From: CBDCYH01 sp965224105
GTDB lineage: Bacteria > Bacteroidota > Rhodothermia > Rhodothermales > JABDKH01
Direction of reading: 5' to 3'
Length of the DNA: 64,000 bases
Assembly: GCA_965224105.1 (NCBI GenBank)
Contig: CBDCYH010000001.1
Location: 496,001-560,000 of the forward strand
Numbering within the stretch: the first letter of the stretch is position 1; each line of letters begins with the position of its first letter. The translations under genes were made by a program, and so were the position numbers. Positions 1-8,606 of this stretch are shown in pieces. The notes under the pieces were generated by a model. That model was not told the origin of the DNA. It worked only from the letters and a program-made list of their open reading frames with translations, and did not search any database.

Positions 1-390
1 CTCCCGCAGATAGTCCGAACCGCTCGCCTCTAGTCTCCGGCGATGCTTGGACATCACAGATCGGACAGCCACGTCTGCACCTAATCCCTTCTCCGAAATG
101 AGATTGGTAACCTCTACCAGCAGTGACTCATCGCCCAACATCATTATCTGCGCTTCAAAAATGGCTGCTGATTCGGAACCCAATTTTTCGTGGGTGACCG
201 CGACAATTTTCCGTAGGTCGCGTTCTGCGCGTCCTAGCGCTTCCGTGAACCGCGCGACCTCACCTTCGACGTCAGCGGGGGTGTAGTTTTCTGCAACCTG
301 ATCTTCACGCGTATAGACGTAAGCCGGACCGATTGATATGCCAGGGGCTCCGGGAATCCCCTTGAAAATGGACTGTTGCTTCGCGGTCAT
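1..390 (-). CDS. ptsI: Phosphoenolpyruvate-protein phosphotransferase (enzyme I), N-terminal part
   Basis: Enzyme I takes phosphate from phosphoenolpyruvate and passes it to the active histidine of HPr in the cytoplasm. Only the first 130 codons are in the window; the frame is open to base 1, so the catalytic histidine and the PEP-binding domain lie outside. The visible part has the family N-terminus (KGIPGAPGISIGPAY) followed by a helical stretch with QIMMLGDESLL, as in the HPr-binding domain. The ATG at 388-390 starts 10 bases after the HPr stop, the usual ptsH-ptsI order. No sugar-specific EII genes are visible, so transport and regulatory roles cannot be told apart here. Confidence 0.93.
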   Translation of the reverse strand, partial: MTAKQQSIFKGIPGAPGISIGPAYVYTREDQVAENYTPADVEGEVARFTEALGRAERDLRKIVAVTHEKLGSESAAIFEAQIMMLGDESLLVEVTNLISEKGLGADVAVRSVMSKHRRRLEASGSDYLRE

Positions 391-400
391 TGCTTGCTCG

Positions 401-670
401 CTAAAGTTCTTCGCCGAACCCTGACGCAAATAAGTCACATATCGCCTGAGCAGCTTCTTCTTCGTCTGGACCATCAAACGAAAGGTTTAGCTCTGCACCT
501 TGTTCAGCCGCAAGTGTCATCACACCGATAATACTTTTGCCGTTAATCTCGTATCCGTCTTTCTCGATGAGAAACTTGGATTCGAACTTGGACGCCGCAC
601 GGACAATCATTGATGCGGGTCTCGTATGTATTCCCGCACGGTTTACGACCTTGACTATTTTCTCAACCAT
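401..670 (-). CDS. ptsH: Phosphocarrier protein HPr
   Basis: HPr relays phosphate from enzyme I to EII components or regulatory targets. The 89-residue length is normal. The active-site histidine is residue 15 in AGIHTRPAS. Ser46 lies in NGKSIIGVMTL, the regulatory site phosphorylated by HPr kinase in organisms that have one. The gene sits directly upstream of ptsI and 9 bases after the polyprenyl synthase gene, so it probably shares a transcript with adk and that gene. Whether an HPr kinase exists cannot be seen from this window. Confidence 0.95.
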   Translation of the reverse strand: MVEKIVKVVNRAGIHTRPASMIVRAASKFESKFLIEKDGYEINGKSIIGVMTLAAEQGAELNLSFDGPDEEEAAQAICDLFASGFGEEL

Positions 671-679
671 AATTTCCGA

Positions 680-1672
680 TCAGACCCCTCGTATTCTCAT
701 GGACTCAATGATGTCAATAATGCTTTCGCGAGCATCAGTGTTTGGGAATCGCTTTAGCAATGATAATGCGGAAGCGGAGTGAGCGTCAATGTCAGTCCTC
801 GCAAGGCCAGGAATACCAATATCAGAGAGCATTCGCTTAAAACCTCCAACCTCCGACACACGGGCCTTTCTGCCGCCAAGATACATGGAGAGTCTTTCGC
901 TATCCTCTGGATTGGTTGCAATCGAATTCGCCTTTAAGACCAGATATGTGCGCTTGCCCTGGACTAAATCGCCTCCAAGAGTTTTCCCCCACTTGGGATC
1001 ATCAGCAAATAAATCCAGAACGTCATCCTGAATCTGAAAAGCATATCCCAGTTCAATGCCAATCTGCCGGAGGTCAGCCAATTGGTCGGCTGTTGCATCA
1101 GCCAGTATGCCGCCTACCTCAAAGACGAACGCAAGCAGCGCACCTGTCTTCAAGGAGATCATATACATATAGTCGTCGAGCGCCACGTGATCTCGCGATT
1201 CAAATTCACTGTCTAGCGCCTGGCCCTCACAAAGTTGAACTACCGTCCGACTAAACGCTGAAAAGAGCTTGCCAACGTGATTCGGATAATTTGAAAGGAG
1301 CGTTTCATAGGACCGCGCTAGCATCAAGTCTCCTGCAAGGATCGCCGTTGCCTCATCCCATTTGGCATGTACGGAAGGCCGTCCCCGTCGCGCATCGGCT
1401 TCATCCATGATGTCGTCATGCACGAGAGTAAAGTTGTGAAAAAGTTCAACAGCCAGTGCTGCATTAAGTGCATACCCGACCTCCACTCCCAACATTTGTG
1501 AAGTGAGTAGAGTGAGAACGGGTCGGATTCTCTTGCCACCGCTCGTAGCGGCATACCTGCAAGGGTCGTAGAGCGATTTGGGCTCCTCGCTAACGAACAA
1601 CGACTGCATGCTGTCGTCGATGAGCCTTTTGAGATCACTTCTCGAAGCGACTTCGCTCCTTTCGATACTCAC
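680..1672 (-). CDS. Polyprenyl diphosphate synthase (trans-isoprenyl synthase family)
   Basis: This enzyme condenses isopentenyl diphosphate with allylic diphosphates to build linear prenyl chains for quinones, carotenoids or lipid carriers. The 330-residue protein has GGKRIRP near residue 46, the first aspartate-rich motif DDIMD, and the second, DDVLD, in FQIQDDVLDLFAD; both bind magnesium-diphosphate. Product chain length cannot be read with certainty; a geranylgeranyl or farnesyl synthase is likely. The start is GTG at 1670-1672, two bases after the adk stop, which implies translational coupling. Confidence 0.92.
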   Translation of the reverse strand: MSIERSEVASRSDLKRLIDDSMQSLFVSEEPKSLYDPCRYAATSGGKRIRPVLTLLTSQMLGVEVGYALNAALAVELFHNFTLVHDDIMDEADARRGRPSVHAKWDEATAILAGDLMLARSYETLLSNYPNHVGKLFSAFSRTVVQLCEGQALDSEFESRDHVALDDYMYMISLKTGALLAFVFEVGGILADATADQLADLRQIGIELGYAFQIQDDVLDLFADDPKWGKTLGGDLVQGKRTYLVLKANSIATNPEDSERLSMYLGGRKARVSEVGGFKRMLSDIGIPGLARTDIDAHSASALSLLKRFPNTDARESIIDIIESMRIRGV

Positions 1673-1674
1673 GA

Positions 1675-2319
1675 TTACACCTGGTCAAGTCTATTCTGCA
1701 ATGCATCCATTACACGATCGTTGACCTCCTCCATTGACCCGACTCCCTCGATCTCTTCCAGCAGTCCAGCCTCGGCATAGTACTCTATGAGCGGGTGCGT
1801 TTCAGATTTATACACCTCGATGCGTTTCATTATCGCTTCCGGTGTGTCGTCGTGGCGTTGAATTATTGCCTCCGCGGGCACATCCGAGGGCGGAGGATTG
1901 AAATCCAGGTGGTAGGACTCTCCAGTGTGCTTGTTCATTCTGCGTTTCGAAAGTCGTCCTACAATAACCGGGTCGGGCACCTCAAGACTAACGACGGCAA
2001 GAAGTGGTGCATGCTGGCGATCCAGAAATTCTGTTAGCCACTCAGCCTGTTCAAGCGTTCGGGGGTAACCGTCCAACACGAAGTTGTCGCAACCGGCGTC
2101 GTTAATCGCTGACTCTGCAAGTTTCCGCACAATGGCACCAGGGACAAGCTTCCCTTTGTTAACAATGTCCAGTGCTTCCAGCCCGACGGGAGTTTTCCTC
2201 TTGATCGCATCCCGAATAATATTTCCGGTGGAAATATGTGACAGTTGGAATTTCTTTACCAGGAGATCGGCTTGTGTACCCTTGCCAGCTCCAGGCGGGC
2301 CAAACAAAGCTAGGCGCAT
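1675..2319 (-). CDS. adk: Adenylate kinase
   Basis: Adenylate kinase interconverts ATP + AMP and 2 ADP in the cytoplasm. The 214-residue length matches the long (LID-containing) bacterial form. The P-loop is GPPGAGKGTQ at residues 7-16. The AMP-binding motif DGYPRTLEQAEW and the LID region RRMNKHTGESYH are present. The LID lacks the four-cysteine zinc site found in many Gram-positive enzymes. It starts at an ATG and lies upstream of the polyprenyl synthase and HPr genes on the same strand. Confidence 0.97.
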   Translation of the reverse strand: MRLALFGPPGAGKGTQADLLVKKFQLSHISTGNIIRDAIKRKTPVGLEALDIVNKGKLVPGAIVRKLAESAINDAGCDNFVLDGYPRTLEQAEWLTEFLDRQHAPLLAVVSLEVPDPVIVGRLSKRRMNKHTGESYHLDFNPPPSDVPAEAIIQRHDDTPEAIMKRIEVYKSETHPLIEYYAEAGLLEEIEGVGSMEEVNDRVMDALQNRLDQV

Positions 2320-2357
2320 ACGGAATAGATAGTAGTGGTGTCGAAGTGAAAGGGCGG

Positions 2358-2882
2358 CTAGACTTCTTCTTCATCGCCCAGGCTCGAAAATAAGGTGGGC
2401 AGTCTTTGCAATGCCAACCCCAAACCAACCTTTATTAGTGAAGACGTTACCGAACCCAAAGCACTTCTCTGTTTTACTGATTTCTTGTTTGCCAACCCCG
2501 GAATTTTTTCAAGCGTTGTGCGCAAGGCTATTTCAGGATCTACACCCGATCGGATCGCCTCACTCACGCCTTTTGCAAGTCCCTCGGCTGCCGACGAATT
2601 CTTGTCTCGACCGCCGGAATAGCCAATTGCAATACCGATACTAAGCGCAGTTGCTACAGCCAGGTAAGGCCTGGCAGAAAATACATCGCGGACAGAGTCA
2701 CCGGTCGACGTTATCTCCGACTGAATTGATTCGAGGCGCGAAGAGATTGATTCTGTTGTCGACTGCAGCTGGGCTTCAACGATTTCGCGAGATGGCAACG
2801 AGCGCTTTTCAACTTTGACCTCGTAACCATTACCAGTCCGGGGATTTCTAGATTTTGTAGCGATTCCGCGGGATTCTTCCAT
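2358..2882 (-). CDS. Hypothetical membrane-associated protein, DUF883/DUF3618-like
   Basis: The 174-residue product has a charged N-terminus with RNPRTGNGYEVKVEKR. A coiled-coil-like helix rich in Glu, Ser and Gln follows (residues about 30-65). Next comes one hydrophobic segment, RPYLAVATALSIGIAIGYSGG, with the glycine pattern of short helical-hairpin proteins, and then an amphipathic tail ending in acidic residues. This layout resembles DUF883/DUF3618 inner-membrane proteins, some of which bind ribosomes or curve membranes, but I cannot name a family firmly. Its ATG follows immediately after the stop of the upstream two-TM protein, so the two are very likely co-translated. Confidence 0.6.
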   Translation of the reverse strand: MEESRGIATKSRNPRTGNGYEVKVEKRSLPSREIVEAQLQSTTESISSRLESIQSEITSTGDSVRDVFSARPYLAVATALSIGIAIGYSGGRDKNSSAAEGLAKGVSEAIRSGVDPEIALRTTLEKIPGLANKKSVKQRSALGSVTSSLIKVGLGLALQRLPTLFSSLGDEEEV

Positions 2883-3242
2883 CTAACTATTTCGGTCTCT
2901 ACGGATGTGGATATCAATTAGTCTCGGCCGCACCATCAGAACAATTAGCAAGATCAACAGGAGAGCTCCGGCAACAATTAGAAACCCGTATACCATGTTG
3001 TCGAGAAGCTGCCCCAACGCAAGAGCGCCAGCAACCAGCAGAAAAAAGAGGCACATTATCCCGATCACTGCGACGGCAGCATTTACGACGGCTTCGTTAA
3101 CCCTAAGATTTACCTTGTCTTCTATTTCTATCTGGGTTAAGGATAGCTTGAGATCGATCCACGACTTGACGTCGTCAACCAGCCCTTTGGTCTGGTTGGC
3201 AAGTCTTTGGACTTTATTTGATGGCAATCTTTCTTCGGTCAT
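2883..3242 (-). CDS. Two-TM membrane protein, holin-X / DUF1469-like
   Basis: The 119-residue protein has an N-terminal amphipathic helix (KVQRLANQTKGLVDDVKSWIDLKL). Two hydrophobic segments follow (about residues 52-75 and 84-106), then a basic tail, RPRLIDIHIRRDRNS. This is the layout of the so-called phage-holin superfamily holin X (DUF1469), a chromosomal family often found beside DUF883/DUF3618 genes. The family name does not imply a phage here: no lysis or structural phage gene is nearby. It is abutted to the downstream gene without spacing. Function is unknown; a role in membrane or envelope stress is a guess. Confidence 0.65.
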   Translation of the reverse strand: MTEERLPSNKVQRLANQTKGLVDDVKSWIDLKLSLTQIEIEDKVNLRVNEAVVNAAVAVIGIMCLFFLLVAGALALGQLLDNMVYGFLIVAGALLLILLIVLMVRPRLIDIHIRRDRNS

Positions 3243-3320
3243 CTTTAATATGGCACGGACACCATTTTTTTAGTCCGGTTTGGCTATTCAAGAGTGGAGT
3301 TAAGGTAGAAATCTATCCGG

Positions 3321-4382
3321 CTACTCTATACGATTAGGGTCCCGGCTTGTTCGAGCGGCCAGGTTGTCGAAGAAACGAAGTATGTTTTGCGAGGGTATTT
3401 CCGAATAGAGTGGCTGCCGATGGGCAGTTCCGGGCTCGATACAGGGGATTGCCACTTTCTTATCCAGGGATGAATCATTAGTCACGCAGTACTGAATCCG
3501 AATGTCATCCTGCTGCAGCAATTCTACAAAGGTTGTTTCACAGTCGTAGTAGCAAATCCGAAGATGGCAAGGAGACTGGTTTGGCATTCCGCCCTTGCTT
3601 ATTAGGAACGAATGATCTTCCGCTGCAATGTGTGGCCGGTCGGCCGCAGCCATGAGGGCCTGCTCGTATTTTAGACGTTTTGAGGTCGACTCATGAGCAG
3701 GAAAGACGGCGCGGAAAAGCTGGAGTGCACGCGTCACCTCGTCAACTACGGAATCGTTTGGAACCCACAATACTGACACGTTGCGACAACCCAATCCTTC
3801 GTGCATCAGAATATCTTCAGCCAAGCCGAGGCAAACGTCTGCATCGGCTTCTGGGGTTAGTAAGCCAACTGAGTAACCGGAGCCACGGAGCAACGATTGT
3901 CGACCAGCAAAAATATGCCTCAGTTGTTCAATAGTCGCATCGCTTCCAGTGACCACAAAAGCGTCAGCGCAGGAGCAAGCATCTTCGAAAGTTCCAAACT
4001 CGATTGACTCCCGGCCCGTGTCTAGTACTAGATCGTATCCAAATGCCGGTAAGAGATGGGGTGATTTGCTGGATAAAACTCCAAAGTATTCTCTACCGCT
4101 CACCCATGTGGCAAGCATATCCGGTAGCCCAACGAACGGTACATTACCGGGATTGATTACAGCAATCGTTTTTGATCCCGTCGTAGTCTCCTCAAAACTC
4201 GCCAACGGGTATTCATGAACAGCAGCCATGATTTGATCCACCGCAAAATTGATGGATTCAAGCGTGAAGCCGTTTGATTCCGCCAGCGTTTGTTCGATCG
4301 ACGAAACGCGCACAGGATAATCAGGATCGGACCACCTGGACGCGACCTTCTTGATCGATCTTGCGAGAGTCGAGCTATCCAC
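3321..4382 (-). CDS. LuxC-like acyl-CoA reductase
   Basis: This is a member of the acyl-CoA reductase (LuxC, PF05893) group, which reduces acyl-CoA to aldehyde with NADPH. Supporting features are the aldehyde-dehydrogenase-like AVINPGNVPFVGLPDML near residue 73, the nucleotide-region segment DAFVVTGSDATIEQLRHIF, and a cysteine in HEGLGCRNVSVLWVP near residue 198 that fits the nucleophile position. The length (353) is typical for the version found in Bacteroidota. Translation starts at GTG (4380-4382). No luciferase genes are present, so bioluminescence is not implied; aldehyde or wax/alkane metabolism is more likely. Confidence 0.75.
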   Translation of the reverse strand: MDSSTLARSIKKVASRWSDPDYPVRVSSIEQTLAESNGFTLESINFAVDQIMAAVHEYPLASFEETTTGSKTIAVINPGNVPFVGLPDMLATWVSGREYFGVLSSKSPHLLPAFGYDLVLDTGRESIEFGTFEDACSCADAFVVTGSDATIEQLRHIFAGRQSLLRGSGYSVGLLTPEADADVCLGLAEDILMHEGLGCRNVSVLWVPNDSVVDEVTRALQLFRAVFPAHESTSKRLKYEQALMAAADRPHIAAEDHSFLISKGGMPNQSPCHLRICYYDCETTFVELLQQDDIRIQYCVTNDSSLDKKVAIPCIEPGTAHRQPLYSEIPSQNILRFFDNLAARTSRDPNRIE

Positions 4383-4453
4383 TAATTGTTGCCGGTAAGC
4401 GCTGACACATCCCTGGTACCAACGCCCTATACTAACTTACAAGATGCTAGGAC

Positions 4454-6484
4454 CTATTCGGACGCTTCGTCGGACTGTTCTTCCTCTGCTTTCATTTTGT
4501 CGCGAAGAGCTCCAAGACCACTCAACTCGCCAAGGGTTGTAGGCGACTGCGCTGCCATCTCTTTCTGATAAGTCCGGACGTCGCGTCGTTCGGCTCCGGC
4601 TGCACTTTTCTTGGCAGCGCTCTTCTCTCGTCGCTCCGCTGTTTGGGCCTGTTGCGTTGCAGCAACCTGGCTGACAACTATGTCGCGTTGGCTCAGATCA
4701 AACTGAATTATCTGGAGATCCTCGAGCATTTCCGCAACCGTAAATGCTTTCTCGAAGCTGCCGGTGCCCGCTTTGGTTTGTGATGCTGGCAAAAACGCTT
4801 CGACTCCGAGCGGCAGGGTGACGATTACTCCGTTGTCTTCAATACGAGAAACTACGCCGTTGGTTTTCGACCCAACCGTGTAGACCTTTTCGAACTGAGA
4901 CCATGGATTGTCTTCAATCTGCTTGTGGCCAAGCGAAATGCGGCGCTCTTTTAGATCTATCCCGAGAACAACTACGTCCAGGTCCTGACCTTTTTTCACT
5001 ACTTCGCTGGGGTGCTTCAGTCGACGCAACCAGGACAGGTCACTAATGTGCACGAGACCATCGATTCCTGGTTCAATCTCGACAAAGACACCGAAGTTTG
5101 TCACATTACGCACCTTCCCATGCAAGGCGGTTCCTTGCGGATAACGATCCACAATATCCTGCCATGGGTCTGGCTCGAGTTGCTTCATACCGAGAGAGAT
5201 CTTTTTACCCTCGTGGTCGATCTGAAGAATTTTCACTTTCACCATTTGGCCAAGTGAAACAACCTGGCTTGGATGCTTAATGTGTTCAGTCCAGCTCATT
5301 TCAGAAATGTGAACAAGGCCTTCGATGCCTTTGTCCAATTCAACAAATGCGCCATAGTCCGTAATCGAAACGACCTTGCCTTCCACGACGTCATCAGGAT
5401 TGTAGCGCTCTGTGATGTTCTCCCACGGATGTGACTGGAGTTGTTTCAATCCAAGGGAAATTCGCTGGCGCTCTTTGTCATAATCCAGAACAACGACGTT
5501 AAGTTTTTCATCGAGGTTTACTAGCTCGGACGGGTGCGTTACACGCCCCCAACTTAGATCAGTGATGTGCAGTAGTCCGTCCACCCCACCGAGGTCTATA
5601 AAGACCCCAAAGTCTGTGATGTTTTTTACCGTTCCCTCGAGGATCTGACCGGGCTCCATCGTCGAGAGAATCTTCTCCCTCTGAGATTCCAGATCTTTCT
5701 CGATGAGCGCTTTATGTGAGACGACAATGTTTTCGTTCGCAGGATTGAGTTTGACAATCTTGAACTCCATCCGTTTTTCCAGATAAGCGTCGAAGTCCCG
5801 AACGGGCCGGACGTCGATCTGTGAGCCTGGCAAAAACGCCTCGACCCCATCGAATAGTTCAACAATCATCCCGCCCTTAATACGCCGGACAATTACTCCT
5901 TCCAGGATTTCTTCTTTTTCGAACGCATTTTCAATACGCTTCCATCGTCTAACCTTGTCGGCTTTCGACTTGGAGAGAACTAGCTGACCATGATAATCCT
6001 CAATTCTTTCGAGGTAAACATCGACGGTGTCTCCCGGAGCGAGCTCTTCGTCGAACTCGTTTTTCGAAACGATGCCGTCGCTTTTGAAACCAATGTCGAT
6101 AACGACATCTTTTTCGCCGACACTTACAATTTTCCCAGTTACGATTTCATGGGCTGACACGTTGGTGAGTGTCTCGTCAACTAGTTTTGCCAGCTCCTCA
6201 TACCCGTAATCTGCACGGCCCAGCGTTTCTGCACTGGAGTCAGACTCCAGGTCTTCGAGCCTGAAGACCTCTCCCACGATTTCGCCTTTGTAACCGAGTA
6301 CCGGAGTTGTGATTGCAACCGCCTCGTCTGCAACCGCAGAGATAGGAGCTTCAACAGTTTCCACCGCAGGTTCGACAACGTCAACCGCTGTCTCCGTTAC
6401 TTCAGTGGCGACATTCTCTTCGACAATTTTTTCTTTGCTGTCCGCCTGCGAGGACGGATCCACATTCTGCTGATCATCAGCCAT
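4454..6484 (-). CDS. rpsA: 30S ribosomal protein S1
   Basis: S1 binds mRNA on the 30S subunit and helps initiation. The 676-residue protein has an acidic N-terminal extension (about residues 1-105, rich in Glu, Val and Ala). Six S1 repeats follow, beginning near residues 115, 196, 281, 367, 454 and 541; repeats 3-5 carry the GVFxxL...GLxHISxxSW pattern. The tail is Lys/Ala-rich and ends acidic. It follows cmk, as in many bacteria. The ATG at 6482-6484 is preceded by GGAGAA. The leader has a 9-bp inverted repeat described separately. Confidence 0.97.
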   Translation of the reverse strand: MADDQQNVDPSSQADSKEKIVEENVATEVTETAVDVVEPAVETVEAPISAVADEAVAITTPVLGYKGEIVGEVFRLEDLESDSSAETLGRADYGYEELAKLVDETLTNVSAHEIVTGKIVSVGEKDVVIDIGFKSDGIVSKNEFDEELAPGDTVDVYLERIEDYHGQLVLSKSKADKVRRWKRIENAFEKEEILEGVIVRRIKGGMIVELFDGVEAFLPGSQIDVRPVRDFDAYLEKRMEFKIVKLNPANENIVVSHKALIEKDLESQREKILSTMEPGQILEGTVKNITDFGVFIDLGGVDGLLHITDLSWGRVTHPSELVNLDEKLNVVVLDYDKERQRISLGLKQLQSHPWENITERYNPDDVVEGKVVSITDYGAFVELDKGIEGLVHISEMSWTEHIKHPSQVVSLGQMVKVKILQIDHEGKKISLGMKQLEPDPWQDIVDRYPQGTALHGKVRNVTNFGVFVEIEPGIDGLVHISDLSWLRRLKHPSEVVKKGQDLDVVVLGIDLKERRISLGHKQIEDNPWSQFEKVYTVGSKTNGVVSRIEDNGVIVTLPLGVEAFLPASQTKAGTGSFEKAFTVAEMLEDLQIIQFDLSQRDIVVSQVAATQQAQTAERREKSAAKKSAAGAERRDVRTYQKEMAAQSPTTLGELSGLGALRDKMKAEEEQSDEASE

Positions 6485-6527
6485 TTAGAGTTCTCCGAAA
6501 ACGACCATCCTATTCGAAAACAGGAAA

Positions 6528-6585
6528 AGGGAGAGGTCGCATGAATTATGTTATTAGTTTAACTCGCAAACTCGGCCCCTTTTCC
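6528..6585 (-). promoter_or_regulatory. Inverted repeat in the cmk-rpsA intergenic region
   Basis: Perfect 9-base arms (GGAAAAGGG at 6528-6536, CCCTTTTCC at 6577-6585) enclose 40 bases, between the cmk stop and the rpsA start. On the transcribed (minus) strand this could fold in the rpsA leader, about 45-100 bases before the start codon. It could be a translational control structure or a weak terminator after cmk. No long T-run follows, which argues against a strong terminator. Function is inferred only. Confidence 0.4.
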
Positions 6586-6617
6586 GTCCGATTCTGCCAG
6601 TTCGTTCTATTTATCTA

Positions 6618-7298
6618 TCAGCTTTTAGCGACAGACGGGTAGTTTTGAACAAGCGCTACCACAAATTCCACCTGCTCCTCGATACTCGATTTAGTAGTGT
6701 CGAGTACGATAGCGTCTTCCGCTATTACAAGTGGAGAATCTTTTCGTGTCCTATCTCTTTCGTCGCGATCCCTAATTTCCTCAATCAGTTCTTGGAGGGT
6801 GGGGGGCGCAGCTCCAGATAAAGCAAGTTGGTCGAGTCTCCTCTGTGCTCTCTCCTCTACGGCTGCATCCATATAAACCTTAACATCTGCCTGAGGTGCG
6901 ACGACAGTACCGATATCCCTACCTTCCAATACCAAGCCGCTTGAAAAGCTCCGAACCAATTCCTGTTGCATTTTCACGGCTAGTGAACGGACGGCCTTTA
7001 CCGCGCTAACGCGACTCGCTGCTTCGCCAACCTCCTGTGACCTCAGTTGGTCACTCACATTCGAATCTCCGAGATAAACGACCATCTCTTGCCCTCCACT
7101 ATACTCAACACGGAGATCGATTCTTCGTAACCAGACTTCATCAATTTTGGCTGCATCAATTCGATCTCTCAGCGAGGCCAGCCCCACGGCTCTGTACATT
7201 GCACCGGTATTTACATACCCGAAACCAAGTCTCTCGGCGACCAGTCTTGCCGTGGTGCTTTTGCCCGAGCCGGCAGGTCCATCAATCGCAATAATCAA
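6618..7298 (-). CDS. cmk: Cytidylate kinase
   Basis: It phosphorylates CMP and dCMP to the diphosphates. The 226-residue product opens with IIAIDGPAGSGKSTTARLVAERL (P-loop GPAGSGKST at residues 6-14). It also has VNTGAMYRAVG, LEGRDIGTVV and RDERDRTRKDSPL, all diagnostic of bacterial Cmk. The start is TTG at 7296-7298; no better in-frame start exists immediately upstream, and the P-loop position fits this choice. It lies upstream of rpsA, the conserved pairing. Confidence 0.96.
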   Translation of the reverse strand: MIIAIDGPAGSGKSTTARLVAERLGFGYVNTGAMYRAVGLASLRDRIDAAKIDEVWLRRIDLRVEYSGGQEMVVYLGDSNVSDQLRSQEVGEAASRVSAVKAVRSLAVKMQQELVRSFSSGLVLEGRDIGTVVAPQADVKVYMDAAVEERAQRRLDQLALSGAAPPTLQELIEEIRDRDERDRTRKDSPLVIAEDAIVLDTTKSSIEEQVEFVVALVQNYPSVAKS

Positions 7299-7392
7299 AG
7301 TACAAACCCAAAAAAAGAGCTAGGACAGCTAAAATACGCCATTTTTTGGCGGCTGCCAATCCTGCCGTATGCGTATTCTTAAAGAAGTTCGT

Positions 7393-8007
7393 CTAGCCAA
7401 CATCCTGATTAACAATTGTGATGCGTGAAGGGTACCGGATAGGCCCAATCGCGGTGTCAATCGTCGGCAAAGCCTCCAGTTTGACGTTTTTTGGAGAACC
7501 ACCCTGCCCGGAAAGAGACATCGCCAGCTCCACCAGATCGGTAAGGTTTCCATCAAAAAAATCAATCAAATCAAGCGATACATCCACTGGAATGGTTGTT
7601 TTGTCGCCAAGTGGCAAGAGAATTACATCATCAATCGCACCGGAAATCGTCTCGCGATCTTCCAAAAACAGGGTCCAATCCAGTCTAACTAACCGTGCAT
7701 CAACCTTGTTATCTGCCGGGTTAAGCGCTCCCACATCGATAGTCATGTCCAATGGGAGTTTGGACTGAGCAATGGAGGCCGTTAGCCGGACCGCGTCCAA
7801 CGTGCTAATGTCCGAATATGAAGTTTTGTCCAGCAAGTTTACACCGGCCACTCGCAGCTCGGCGATTCGGTCAAGCGAAAAATCAACATCCTTAAGGCTT
7901 GCGAGATTTTGTAGCGTGGCACAGCCAGACAAAAACGGCAATACCATGAGCAATCCGGTTACCCGGAGTATGTATATCTTGGATCTGAACATTGCAAATA
8001 GATTCAT
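7393..8007 (-). CDS. LEA14-like lipoprotein
   Basis: The predicted lipoprotein of about 204 residues begins MNLFAMFRSK, then a hydrophobic segment ending in a lipobox (FLSGC). The rest is a beta-rich domain: NLASLKDVDFSLDRIAELRVAGVNLL near the start, later DVSLDLIDFFDGN and PIRYPSRITIVN. This matches the LEA type 2 (LEA14) fold found in many Bacteroidota lipoproteins of unknown function. The frame stays open upstream to 8094, but that extension lacks signal features and runs into the divergent methyltransferase gene. I take ATG at 8005-8007; ATG at 7990-7992 is also possible. Confidence 0.72.
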   Translation of the reverse strand: MNLFAMFRSKIYILRVTGLLMVLPFLSGCATLQNLASLKDVDFSLDRIAELRVAGVNLLDKTSYSDISTLDAVRLTASIAQSKLPLDMTIDVGALNPADNKVDARLVRLDWTLFLEDRETISGAIDDVILLPLGDKTTIPVDVSLDLIDFFDGNLTDLVELAMSLSGQGGSPKNVKLEALPTIDTAIGPIRYPSRITIVNQDVG

Positions 8008-8063
8008 TTGATGGGCACGAAAACGGCTGGAGGTATACTCGCAGCAAATTGGTTTGTTGTATC

Positions 8064-8606
8064 GTGAATAAATTGGCGCATAGTGAGATTTCAAGGCTGA
8101 GTGCGGATGAATACCGGAGTAGCCTGAAGCATCCGATTACCGTTGTCCTCGACAATATTAGGTCAGCCTATAATGTTGGATCGATATTTAGAACCTCGGA
8201 TGCGGCTCGCATTGAAAGGCTCATCCTCACAGGCGTCACCACCGACCCCATGCATAAAGCCGTGCGCAAATCCGGACTGGGTGCCGAAGACGTAGTGGCC
8301 TGGGAACGGTCTGAGGACATCCTTCAAACAATAACTGACCTTAAGAATACAGGTTATGAGATTGTGGCACTTGAGATTACGGATGATGCAATATCTCTTT
8401 GGGATTTTCAACCATCTTCTTCGGCCCTTGCTCTAATCATAGGGAACGAAGTATCCGGGGTGGATCGAGCGGTTCTTGATTTCGTGGACCGCACCGTCCA
8501 GATCCCGCAATTTGGGACCAAGCAGTCTCTAAATGTTTCAGTCGCGTACGGAATTGCCGTTATGAATATCGTTAAACGAATTGCCCGAACAGCCGCGGAT
8601 GACTAG
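8064..8606 (+). CDS. SPOUT-family (TrmH/SpoU) RNA 2'-O-methyltransferase
   Basis: It probably methylates a ribose in tRNA or rRNA using S-adenosylmethionine. All three SpoU motifs are present: LDNIRSAYNVGSIFRTSDA (motif 1, catalytic Arg), ALIIGNEVSGVD (motif 2) and VQIPQFGTKQSLNVSVAYGIA (motif 3, the knot). At about 180 residues it is the minimal catalytic domain without an RNA-binding extension. I choose GTG at 8064-8066; the frame is open further upstream to 7992, but that part overlaps the divergent lipoprotein and has no homology-like content. Its end overlaps the mutase start by 8 bases. The substrate nucleotide is unknown. Confidence 0.87.
   Translation: MNKLAHSEISRLSADEYRSSLKHPITVVLDNIRSAYNVGSIFRTSDAARIERLILTGVTTDPMHKAVRKSGLGAEDVVAWERSEDILQTITDLKNTGYEIVALEITDDAISLWDFQPSSSALALIIGNEVSGVDRAVLDFVDRTVQIPQFGTKQSLNVSVAYGIAVMNIVKRIARTAADD

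Noticed and set aside
2883..3242. Prophage call from the holin-like protein
   Set aside because: No phage structural, replication or integrase genes nearby; the family is a common chromosomal one.
3321..4382. Bioluminescence operon
   Set aside because: Only a LuxC-like gene is present; there are no luxA, luxB, luxD or luxE genes.
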